DNA of 64,000 nucleotides, from NCBI GenBank assembly GCA_030062745.1, contig CP099849.1:10266144-10330143 (forward strand). Reading direction: 5' to 3'. The position numbers and the translations under genes were made by a program. Of this stretch, positions 1 to 9,040 are shown in pieces (the first letter of the stretch is position 1; the number at the start of each line of letters is the position of its first letter). The notes below the pieces were generated by a model. That model was not told the origin of the DNA, did no database searches, and saw only the letters and a list, made by a program, of their open reading frames with translations. The stretch comes from Capitulum mitella (Eukaryota > Arthropoda > Thecostraca > Pollicipedomorpha > Pollicipedidae).

Positions 1-323
1 GGTCTAAATCCACCCCCTTCGGGTTTTTGCTTGCCAATTCCAGAGTTTTTGATGCAGCTTCATGAAACTTAGTGATTTTTCCTAGCTATTTTACGCACCG
101 AGGCAAAATTTTGGAATTCGGTTTTGCTCAGGGCGGAGCCAGGCAACGTTTTTGGGCGGCACCTCAGTCCATTTTTGGCCCTGTTGAGCGTAAAAGGGAA
201 ATGACCGCCAAAAAAGCGTTTTTAAGATAGAACTTGAAACCTCATATTGATGTATAGCAAAATAGCTGGGCAACGTGCAGATGCAGTTTTGTTTATGTAA
301 GGTCACTTTACAAGGTCATGTGG

Positions 324-336
324 AGGTCAAAGGTCA
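324..336 (+). promoter_or_regulatory. Perfect DR1 nuclear-receptor motif in element copy 1
   Basis: The sequence reads AGGTCA-A-AGGTCA, a perfect direct repeat with one-base spacing. DR1 is the classical site for RXR/USP and HNF4 dimers. It lies inside the TTAA element. Binding is inferred, not shown. Confidence 0.5.
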
Positions 337-624
337 AAATTTGGTTTTAAAGCAATAATCTCGGCGCTATTTTTTCAAATGCTAAACCCGGAATACGTAT
401 GACGTAAAAGGGTACCCTCTACTTGTGTATCAAGTTTCAGCTTGATATCAGGTCGGGTCACGGAGCCATGACCTAAAATTTCAGTGCTCGTACCCAAAAT
501 CACAATCGCCGGAAAATTGAAATTTTGAAATAGAGTGAATTCGAGTGATTGAAAACATTTAAAGATAATATTAAAAGCACAGGGGATCATTTCAAGTGAC
601 TTCAAGGTTACTGAAGGTCATTTA

Positions 625-637
625 AGGTCAAAGGTCA
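625..637 (+). promoter_or_regulatory. Second perfect DR1 motif in element copy 1
   Basis: A second AGGTCA-A-AGGTCA lies in the same copy. More AGGTCA half-sites and near matches surround it. The same position in copies 3 and 5 is also a perfect DR1. Confidence 0.5.
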
Positions 638-1179
638 CAGGTTGATCTGAAAAACGAGTGACCATGACAGTTCCCTCTTTTTCATGTCCCTGGCACCGCC
701 TATGCTAGCATTATACAAACATTGAAATTCGATTTGGACTTCTTTAGCGTAACATGTCTAGCAGAAGCCAAAAAAGTGTTTTTGCTTTTTTATTCATTTA
801 GTTTTTGAAAAAGTAATCCTCCTATTTTTGAAAACCTGTGAACGCCTATGTATTTTCTGAAAATTTTATTTTTTTTTTAATATTAAAAATTCCTTCCTTT
901 TTTTTTCTATTTATGCCAGTTCCACCGAAATCGGTCCATATACAACGGAGTTTAAGAAGTCCAAAAATGCCCCCATTTTTGACATTTTTGCCCCCTGTAT
1001 GGACCGCTTTCAAACTTTTGAAAATTTCTTTTTATAAAAGTGTAGTTTACATCATGGCGAGTCGATTGACGTTTGTTGCGATGAAATCGGATGTGTAGTT
1101 CTCGAGATCTCAGGGGAGGGCCAAACCGCCCCCTGCCGGGAATCGACCATGCCGTCTAGCCGTCCGGAAATAGGGTTAA

Positions 1180-1900
1180 AGCCATAGCTAGATTTCCGAA
1201 AATTATTGCGGGGGGTCTGCATAAGATTTCAGACCGTTTGCTTCCAGTTATTGCCATAGGCCAAATTTTGAAATCAATGAATACTGGGGGGGGGGTAGGG
1301 CTCGCCCTCCATCCCCTTGGGACCGCCAGTATGCTTGAAGTATCGCGTTGCCGTCGCATGGATGGAGGTTTCAATCATTTTGTAGGTGCCCGGGCACCTA
1401 TAATGCGGAACCAATGCCCGCAGATATAGTTTGATTGTTTGTAGTTGCAGAATTGCAGATTGCAGCAGTTGCAATTTTACCGCACCTCTCGCGAGCAACT
1501 TTTGACAAATAGGGAAAACAGTGCCGCGCCGAACTTATTTGGATCGTAGTGACTGAATTGCTTAGCAGCAAACATCCAGCCGTGGCACACTAATCTCAAC
1601 AGGCACTCGCAGTTTAAAAGCTCCGCCCCTGTGCCATCGGTGCAATCTTATCCGATGGGCTTCACAGACAGTTGCTCAGCTCGCTCGAGCTTTTTCTACG
1701 TATTTTGTCACAGCGCCTGCGTACACCACAGACAAGATACGGTTCCTCTTCCCTGGCGCCTCTGCCTGAGTCTCGTGTCGCCCACGTGTCGCTGCTGCCG
1801 CCAGAAGGATCACGTCGCATCACATCCATTCACTTGAAATAACCGGCCACGAGCTCCGCCGTATGACGTCAGAACACAAGCATTCCAAGGGCGACTTCAG
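1180..1900. other. Intergenic stretch with a CRE
   Basis: No gene is supported here. The frames are short and overlap on both strands. A palindromic CRE, TGACGTCA, lies at 1864-1871. GC content rises sharply from about 1900 into the GTPase locus. Confidence 0.4.
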
Positions 1901-2205
1901 GCGGCCAGCGAGGAGGGTGGCGAGTCAGCACACCGTCACATCAACTGCACAAACGCTGGTTCCCAGAAACGCAGACTGACGACTGGCCGCGCCGAGCGGC
2001 TCCTCTCCGGCGGCCTTCCTGGCGCCGCCGCTGCCCCAGTGACCGCGCGCTGCGCCGCCGCCGCTCGCGCCAGCTGATCGCCAGTATCCGTGTCGGCCGG
2101 GCGGCGGCGTCGGCGCAAAGGGCGGCGGCCGGCAGATTGCGTTCAGCTCTCGTCGGCGCCGGCTGGACGTGACGCGGGCAGGGTCGAGCGTGCGTTTGCG
2201 CTGAG

Positions 2206-2228
2206 TGACGTGACGTGACGTGACGTCA
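2206..2228 (+). promoter_or_regulatory. Four TGACG half-sites ending in a full CRE
   Basis: Four head-to-tail TGACG pentamers (2206-2225) run into a palindromic TGACGTCA (2221-2228). They sit in a CpG-rich segment about 260 bases before the GTPase start codon. CREB/ATF proteins bind TGACGTCA and TGACG half-sites. A role in GTPase transcription is inferred from position. Confidence 0.5.
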
Positions 2229-2483
2229 GCGGAGCCATCTGGATCGGCGGGAGGAGGTCGCGGGTGGCGCAAACTGCGTCGTTTCGTCGTTCCGTGCGTC
2301 GCCGCGTCGGGCGGCGTGCGCCGACACCGCCCGGCCGACGTCACCGACGGAGTAAGTTGGATCGGCGGCGGTTCCAGCGGCGCGCGGCGGGCGGCGCGGG
2401 CGACGACCGCTGATCGGGCCGGCCGGGCCGCGGGCGGCGGACGCGCGCGGTCGGCCGCGCCGGGCCGGTTCCGGCTACCGGCC

Positions 2484-3204
2484 ATGGAGCCGCCGCCGGC
2501 CGAGCCGGCCGACGACGACCTGCTCGGCGCCATCAACCTGATGATCCTCGGCGAGGGCGCCGTCGGCAAGTCGTGCATGCTGCAGACGTACTGCGGCGAC
2601 GCCGCCGACGCCGTCAAGAGCGCCACCATCGGCGTGGACGTGTGCACGCGCGTGGCGTGCGTGCGAGGCCTGCCGGCCAAGCTGCAGTTCTACGACACGG
2701 CCGGCTCCGAGCGGTTCCGCGCGCTGATACGGCAGCAGTACGCGCGCGCGCACGGCGTGCTGCTGGTGTTCGACTTCACGCAGCGCGACTCGTTCCTTCG
2801 GCTGGAGACGTGGCTGAAGGAGGTGCGCGCCGCCGCCCGCCAGCAGCCGGTGCTGATGCTGGCCGGGCAACAAGGCCGAGCTCGCCGAGCGGCGCGCCGT
2901 CTCCGTGCAGGAGGCGGACGCGTTCGCGCGCCAGCACGGGCTCGCCTTCCGCACGCTGAGCGCGTTCAACGCCGCGCAGGTGGGCTCGGTGTTCGACGAC
3001 CTGGCGCACCGCGTGCTGCTGACGCCCCGGCTGTACCGGCCGGCCGTCGAGCCCGCCGAGACCTACACGCTGCTGCTCAAGCTGCAGACGCACGCGCACA
3101 TGCGCGCCGTGGACGCCGAGCGGCGGCTGGCGGACGTCGAGGACCGGCTGGCCGCGCTGGAGAAGGCGGCGCCCGCCGGAGACGGCCGCGCCGCCGCCGA
3201 CTGA
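2484..3204 (+). CDS. Rab-like small GTPase, frameshifted at 2865-2867
   Basis: This is a single-exon Ras-superfamily GTPase of the Rab type, expected to act as a GTP/GDP switch in membrane traffic. ATG 2484 has a good context (GCCATGG) and precedes MEPPPAEPADDD. Visible motifs are P-loop GEGAVGKS, switch I threonine in ATIGVD, switch II YDTAGSERF, and FNAAQVGSVFDDL near the last guanine-contact position. The frame breaks at GGG 2865-2867: frame one reads LAGQQG, whereas dropping one G gives LAGNKAE, the guanine-specificity motif, and the rest continues in the new frame to TGA 3202-3204. There are no C-terminal prenylation cysteines; the tail (LLLKLQTHAHM, then VEDRLAALEK) looks like a coiled coil. 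It is either a sequencing or assembly slip or a young pseudogene. Length without the shift, about 239 residues, is slightly above typical Rabs. The exact subfamily is not recognised. Confidence 0.8.
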
Positions 3205-3310
3205 CGGCCGGCCGCGCCGAAACGGCCGCGGAAAACCGCAGACGTCGCCCGGGTGAAGGCTGCCGCGGGCTGTGGGAGAAGACTGCTGTGGAAGCCCGAC
3301 GGGAGACGGA

Positions 3311-3400
3311 GGGGAGACTGCGGAGACCGAGGGAGACAGAGGAGAGACTGCGGAGACCGAGGGAGACAGAGGAGAGACTGCGGAGACCGTAGGAAGACAG
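3311..3400 (+). repeat. 30-bp tandem repeat, about 3 copies
   Basis: Three near-identical 30-bp units containing GGAGACTGCGGAGACCGAGG follow the GTPase stop codon by about 100 bases. In the pre-frameshift frame they read as repeated RPRETEERLR, which explains the long open frame past the true stop. They probably lie in the 3' untranslated region. Confidence 0.85.
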
Positions 3401-3746
3401 AGGCGACGGAGACGGGAGGCTGACGGAATCTGAGACTGGGGCGTCGGGGTCCGATATTCCGTCGCCTTCAGCGCTGTCCAAGCAGCAACTTTCGAAAGAC
3501 AACTGACGAGTTTCGAATACGCGGCTGACAGCCCCAGCTCGCGTCCGAATGTCGTCCGCCTGGCGTGTGATTTGTGAGACGGAGCGGCGGTCGGGCGGCC
3601 GCCGATCGGTGGCCGTTCCGCCGCTCCTCGCCAGCTCTCACCGGCCATTGTCTGCCGCGCTGGCTGCCGCCGCCGTCCCGTTTTGTACACGGCCGCCGGA
3701 CCGGCCGCAGTGACGGGCGTGCCGACCGTCACGCCACCGGCGCGGC

Positions 3747-3756
3747 GTCACGTGAC
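3747..3756. promoter_or_regulatory. GTCACGTGAC palindromic E-box
   Basis: A ten-base palindrome with a CACGTG core equals the CLEAR-type E-box bound by MiT/TFE bHLH-zip factors in animals. It lies in the CpG-rich tail of the GTPase locus. Function is inferred only. Confidence 0.35.
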
Positions 3757-3859
3757 ACCGGCGCCGTGACGGCGCACGGCCCACTTCCGGGCGCGGCCGG
3801 TCGACGGTCGGCTAACGCGTCGCGGCGCCCCTATAATCGATACTGAGTTATCTGAAATC

Positions 3860-4694
3860 GTTGACCCGGTGGCTGGCCGCCGCCGCAGCCCCAAGCGAAC
3901 TTGCCTGAGGGGTTGGACGCTTGCCAAATGTATGTAGCTGAATGCAAATATAAGCACTACATCTACGGTCGGTTTGAAGCAATGAAACGCGTTGAAGTGA
4001 TTTGACAATGTTTGTGAAGTGTGCCTTGTGCGGTGTACTTAGGTGAGGAGAAAATGTCTTGAAAAGAACAAGAAGCCCTGACAGTCGAGAAAATCATCTC
4101 ATCCATTGCCAGGCAATTATCAGGTCATTTGCAAATCAGGAACTACTGTGTTGCTGTCAGGAGAGAGGGCGCAGGGTGCTATGGTTCTCATTGGGGCTGG
4201 AAATTTGGCGTTTCTTTACACAAAAAAAGAAAATAAATAAGAAACTCCCTAAACTCGAAAACGTTGAGGGGCTCTCAGTTTTGAGGAAGGTTAGGTTTGT
4301 CCTGACACCTTCCTTGTGCCCGAGTGCTGACTGCGCTCCTGGGAGCAGAACATACAGACTGAATGGGTTCCAAGCTCCTTGCGAAATTGCCACGGCACTA
4401 CTGCGATAACTTGGTGACGGAGAAAGCTGAATGGGATTTTCGATATGACCTTCCTCACTTCAGTTATCTTTTTATCACACAAAGTCTTCCTAACTTTTTC
4501 CTTCCTGGGCTGGCTGACGCCTTCTTGACAAACTGGGTTTAGTATCTTGTGTGTACACGAACTTCCGCTTGCGCAGAAATACAGCGGGCAACCCTGGTAC
4601 GACGTATGGCTTAGCTCAGAATGGGGTGATAATGCAGGAAACAATGGCCTTGAAAAACAAACACGTGGCCAGGATTTCCTCGGGAGATGGCGCA
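3860..4694. other. Intergenic, no gene recognised
   Basis: The GC-rich region ends near 3900 and the sequence turns AT-richer. Short overlapping frames on both strands show no domain or homology I recognise. CTTAG followed by GTGAGG near 4040 could be a donor of a non-coding exon, but nothing confirms it. Confidence 0.3.
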
Positions 4695-4812
4695 AGTGTC
4701 AAATTGTGTCATGTGCCACTGGCCTATGACAAAATTTGTAGGAAAAGTAGCAATTTTATGTAACTGGCCCCATATTTAATGCACAGGAAAGACATAATAT
4801 TCCCTTTTCCAT

Positions 4813-4862
<50 letters not shown>

Positions 4863-4915
4863 TACATATGATGACTACTCCGTATTCCTGCGAAACCGCT
4901 AAATGTCTACAATGA
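4695..4915 (+). repeat. Dispersed repeat, copy A (partner at 8868-9040)
   Basis: It matches 8868-9040 in the same order: GCCACTGGCCTATGACAAA, then TAGGAAA, TTTATGTAA, GCACAGGAAA, a TA run, and ACTCCGTATTCC. Copy A holds a much longer TA microsatellite (4816-4856). The family is unknown. Confidence 0.7.
4816..4856. repeat. (TA)n microsatellite
   Basis: About 20 uninterrupted TA dinucleotides lie inside the dispersed repeat. The partner copy has only a few TA units here, so the tract expanded after the copies separated. Confidence 0.95.
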
Positions 4916-5640
4916 AAACATTTGCACCTGCGCAGGGCGAGTTAACCCTCTGTACAAAGGTTCTGCATAAATTTTACGAAGCAGCCGTAGGTAACTGCAA
5001 AGTGTTTCCAATTAACACCCGAATTTACTTGACAGCGGAAAGGAAAATACCGGCCTCGAGTGTTGTCCTTGCCGCGCCGAGTTCGAACCCACGCGTTATG
5101 AGTGACGCGTTTGACTCGTGGAACGAGAATAAATTATCCTCCGGCATGTCCGCTTACCATTTATCAGCGAGTAAATGACCCGATGTTTTCGGGCAGACTT
5201 TGGCGCGCATAGTGCTGCAAGGGCGCCGTGTTTTTGAGTGATGAAACGCAAATGAGTTGTGAGGTGCTTCCGACTGATTCGCGTATTGATCGTCCGACAA
5301 CCTGTTTAAGTCGAACAGCCTGTTGAGTTGACAGATCATAAGCTATCACCAAAAGTACTGTTGCGAAAGAGCTGGCGCTGTGCTTGGCGTAGGCGCTTGC
5401 TCAAGTGCGCAGAGCAGTGTTTCACTGTGCCCACCTTGGACTCGTCACAAACAACGCACATTTTCCAACGTGGTTACCATAGTACTCTTCATGTCAAGCT
5501 GAACTGTTGCCTGGATTCTGCCATTTTATACAGCATCCCGTGTATACGTAGATGTGTCATTCACAATGTACTCATTTTGTACCGCAGGGGCACCTCGCGA
5601 AATTTTGAGGCGTAAGGTGCCCGCAGGGGCACCTCACGCC

Positions 5641-5685
5641 TTATTTTGCTTTAATTGTCCAAAACGGACAATTAAAACAAAATAA
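5641..5685. repeat. Inverted repeat (20-bp arms, 5-bp loop)
   Basis: Arms TTATTTTGCTTTAATTGTCC and GGACAATTAAAACAAAATAA pair with one mismatch around AAAAC. This AT-rich hairpin sits just before the GGGGCCCC-core array and may mark the end of a mobile element. Confidence 0.8.
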
Positions 5686-6712
5686 AAACATTTTAAGCAT
5701 TAAAGAAGGCTCACGAACCTAAAGAAAACGTACTCAGAATATACAAGAAGGTTTTGTGTTCTATGAAGAGAGGCCCGTGGTCTGAATGAGCGTTTAGGGG
5801 CCCCTGCTAGCTTGTTGGGGAGTTCACTGTTTGTCTGGGGAGGGCCCCCTGCCGGCCCATAAAGAGCCCCTGTCAGCCTCTGAAGGGACCTCCTTTCGGT
5901 CTGGAAGAAGGCCCCTTCCTTTGCCTCCAAAGGTCGACAGGGGCCCTTCATAGGCGGATAGGGTGCCCTCTACAGGTAGGCAGTGATCCCCCTGGCCAAC
6001 AGGGACCCCTAAACGATCATTCAAGGGCCCCTGCTTTCCTGTAAAGATGGCCCTGCCGACCTGTAAGAGGCACTCGCCAGGTCAGCAGGAACGTCTTTAC
6101 AGGCGAGCATGGGCCCCGATACATTTCAGCGGGTCCCCTTTACAAACCGACAGTAACTGCAATCACTGATTACGAGGGCCAGGCGCGGATCCAAAGGGGG
6201 AGCAATTGGAACGATCGCCCCCTCCCACTGAGGCCTGAGAAGGGGCCCCTGTCAGACTTCCAAATAACCCGGAAGGGGCCCCGTATGAGCTTCAAAGGGT
6301 CTCTTTAAGAACCTGACAGGCTCTTGATGCAGTCAGGGAGGCCTCCTGGAGGGTTAGATAACCTCTGAGATGCATAGAGGGCCCCTGAAGATCCCAAAGG
6401 GCCCCTGAAGTCACAACAGGGCCCCACCACGACAGAGTGCCCCTGAGACCGCCAGATGGCTCATAGGGTCCCTGAGACGGCCAAGGTGAGGACCGAGTCC
6501 CTAGGGGGCTCCTGTGAGTGAAAAGCTCAAAGTTCTTGATGTTATCAGAGGGCCTCCGGGAGGGTCAATGAGACAATGACACGGTAAGATGGCCCCTAAG
6601 ATGGAAAGAGGGCCCCTGAGATTCTTCAAGGGCCCCTGGGACCTCAAGGAGCCCCAACACGGCAAAGGGTCTATGAGACCGCTTTAACTGCCGGAGGGGC
6701 ACCTGAGACGGA

Positions 6713-6755
6713 AAGAACTTAAGAGGGTGTCTTATAGGCACCCTTTTAAGTTCTT
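6713..6755. repeat. Hairpin, 17-bp arms
   Basis: AAGAACTTAAGAGGGTG (6713-6729) pairs with CACCCTTTTAAGTTCTT (6739-6755) with one mismatch across a nine-base loop. It directly abuts the perfect palindrome at 6756-6783. Confidence 0.8.
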
Positions 6756-6783
6756 CTTATGCCGTGCTATAGCACGGCATAAG
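6756..6783. repeat. Perfect 28-bp palindrome
   Basis: Half-site CTTATGCCGTGCTA is followed immediately by its exact reverse complement TAGCACGGCATAAG with no loop. A perfect palindrome inside an otherwise degenerate array suggests recent origin or a fused pair of element ends. Confidence 0.9.
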
Positions 6784-7894
6784 GAGACCCTGGCCTGCCA
6801 GAGGAGACCCCTGAACGGGGATTCGTCGGTGATCTTCTCAACTTCGAGAGGAGCCACAAGTGGGATGCACTGGCCTTTTTGAAACCTTGAGGTTTTAGAG
6901 GTTCTTGATGCTGTCAGGGGCCCCCGGGAAGATCAGGTGGTTTCTGAGACTTCAGGATGGTACACTGGCAGATGGCACCTGAGACCGCCAAAAAGGTCGC
7001 AGGGCCCCTGCGAGGCAATGACGATAAGAGGGCCTCTGAGACGGTATTTAGGTTTTATGAGGGCGATGGATGGCCAGAGGGTCCCCGAGTGTAATAAGGG
7101 GGCACCTGGCACGGGCAAGGTCCCTCTGAGACTGCCAGTCAGGCCCCTGAAGCGACAACAAACGCCCCTTGTTACGTTTAGAGGGGCCCTAAAAGACTGC
7201 TAGATTTACCTAATGTAACAGGGGAAATACACCTGATATAGTCATGGGGACCACAGAAAGCGTTCAGAGGGCTTATGACACTGCACAGGGACCTTGAAAG
7301 TGCCAAAAAGGTCTTTTGTAACTGTCAGAGAGCCCCAGAGATGGCAAAATTTTTCCAAGAAACGATAAGAGGGGTACCCAGGACCACAAGGGGTCCACTG
7401 AGACTGCTAGAGAGAGACCTTTGAGACTATTAACTAGAAGTCTCTAGCAATAGGGGCCCCCGAGACGACCAGAGGGGCCCCTAAAACTATAAGACCTTTG
7501 AGACGTCCAGACTGCTCCTGAAACGACCAAAGGATCTAGGGGATTGCCAGAGGCGCCTCCGTCACAGCAGAGAGAGCTTTATGGAGGGCCTTTTTTAGCG
7601 CCTGAGAAAGGGGAAGTAGCACCTGAGTTTTTAAACGTCCGAGGGGCTTCTTAGACGGCAAAGACATCCCAGGAACGACAGGAGGGAACCTGAAATGGCT
7701 TAAGCGTCCCTGAAGCTGCCAGATGGGTCCCTGAGGCTGTCCGAGGTGCCCCTGAAACCGTCAAAGGAGCGCCTGAGACGTCCCACGGGACACGTGAAAC
7801 TGTAAAAGGAACCTGAGACCACTAGAGGGTCCTGTCACGACAGACGGTCCGAGACCACCAAAATGGCCCTGTAACTGCAAGAGGGAACCTAAAC

Positions 7895-8139
7895 TAAGCT
7901 GACAAAAAAATCCCCACAATCTAGGAGATGGGGGAGGCAATACTGGCCCCTGAACCAGACACAGATACGACATTTCAAATGGAGGGACGGAACCGCCTAA
8001 AGTCTCTCTGTTTTTGTCATATTTTGGCCACTTTGTTCGGGACAAAACGCAGGATTTTCTCAAACAAGGTGGCGCGTTTGATTTTTTTTTTTGGTTATTT
8101 TATATGGTAAAAAACGAAATTACATAATTTGTCATATAT
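7895..8139. other. Intergenic, no gene recognised
   Basis: This is a short unique stretch between the degenerate array and the next repeat fragment. I see no supportable feature. Confidence 0.3.
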
Positions 8140-8312
8140 GAAGAGCAAAAAATGGGGATCCCGTGCTAACCATTCGCCTCCAACCCCCCCCCCCCTTGGC
8201 AAAGTCTTGGATCCGCCTTTGGCGAGGGCCCCAATTGGGTACGAGGGCCCCTTGATCCGATTTTCCCCCTTCCTGGTCGGGCGGAATCCTGGCTACGCCC
8301 CTGGCCGTGATG
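8140..8312. repeat. Repeat fragment ending GGAATCCTGGCTACGCCCCTG
   Basis: A C-tract (CCCCCCCCCC) and the phrase GGCAAAGTCTTGGATCCGCC resemble 46191-46230 (C-tract, AGCAAAATCCTGGGTACGCC). The two look like pieces of one dispersed family whose ends resemble a 'cannot-miss' GGATCCGCC/GGCTACGCC edge. No coding content is visible. Confidence 0.5.
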
Positions 8313-8867
8313 GTCACGTATTAGCCAAAGTGATGCATAATAAAATAAAACGGGACAGGAGTAGTTTTAAAAACGAAGACGAGTCTTGAATGCATGTAGT
8401 GATATTTTTATGATGCTGACGTTGGGTGATGATACGCAAGCTGGCGGCCCGTGGACCTGCTCCACTTATGCGTTCGAAACGAGTATGTTACCCTCCCACG
8501 ACGTGTCAGATGGCTGTTAAGTGATCCCAAAACACGGGTAGAGGCTTTTGTTACTCGATACCACCGGGTATGCACACCAGCGTTGACTACGCTGTAGCGT
8601 GTGACGACAACGAGTAACATGGAAATGTGGAGTAAGCGAAACGATTAACACGAGGTTCTGTCGTGAAGGCAGCGGGTAAACACGCCCACAGTGGGGCGTG
8701 AACCCGTCAATGACGGATGAGAACCCTTATGCGATGGGTGTATTTACCACTGCCCTGAGCGTCAGAAACGTCTGCGTGGTGGCCAACTGGAAATTTTGGG
8801 TTTACTCGTTGTTATCAGGTAAAAATGTTTCCGGTGTAGTGTAGGACGTTTGGCTCAGGGGGAAGAG

Positions 8868-9040
8868 CCACAGGCAGTTTGTCACATGCCACTGGCATAT
8901 GACAAACTTATAGGAAAGAGCAACAGTTTTATGTAATTCACCTCATGTTTGACGCACAGGAAAACGTAAAATGCTTGTTTTCACAACATATATATGATTA
9001 CAACTCCGTATTCCCGCAGAACTGCTTTATATCTATTGTA
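8868..9040 (+). repeat. Dispersed repeat, copy B (partner at 4695-4915)
   Basis: It is the diverged partner of the repeat at 4695-4915. Both contain CCACTGGC.TATGACAAA, GCACAGGAAA and ACTCCGTATTCC in the same order and spacing. Confidence 0.7.

Larger units (their letters stand above)
1..1179 (-). mobile_element. TTAA family 1 element, copy 1 (cut by window edge)
   Basis: This is the first of five roughly 1.2-kb copies of one family. Intact copies begin TTAACCCTATTCCCGG and end with its inverse CCGGGAATAGGGTTAA, so they have terminal inverted repeats starting CCC and are bounded by TTAA. That is the arrangement known for piggyBac-superfamily transposons. No transposase frame is present, so this is a non-autonomous (MITE-like) element. 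Here the right end (TTAA at 1176-1179) is kept and the other end lies outside the window. Short frames inside are repeat-derived and not genes. Assignment to piggyBac is inferred from the TTAA/CCC ends only. Confidence 0.85.
5770..7890 (+). repeat. Degenerate GGGGCCCC-core tandem array, about 2.1 kb
   Basis: The stretch is built from degenerate units of roughly 25-40 bases around AGAGGGGCCCCTGAGAC, with variants such as AGGGCCCCTGAGAC and GAGGGGCCCTAAAAGAC occurring dozens of times. The core is self-complementary, so related motifs read on both strands. No coding frame fits. It is an old, diverged minisatellite or the body of an unrecognised element. Confidence 0.8.

Noticed and set aside
1925..2680. 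251-codon minus-strand frame
   Set aside because: Arg/Pro/Ala-rich shadow of a CpG island, antisense to the GTPase, without domain features.
2220..3392. 390-codon frame over the GTPase locus
   Set aside because: The part before 2484 starts without ATG and is composition-driven; the part after 2867 is out of frame with the GTPase and runs into the 30-bp repeat.
4695..9040. CRISPR array or phage-like repeats
   Set aside because: Repeats here are two diverged dispersed copies and a degenerate array; there is no regular repeat-spacer pattern and the genome is eukaryotic.
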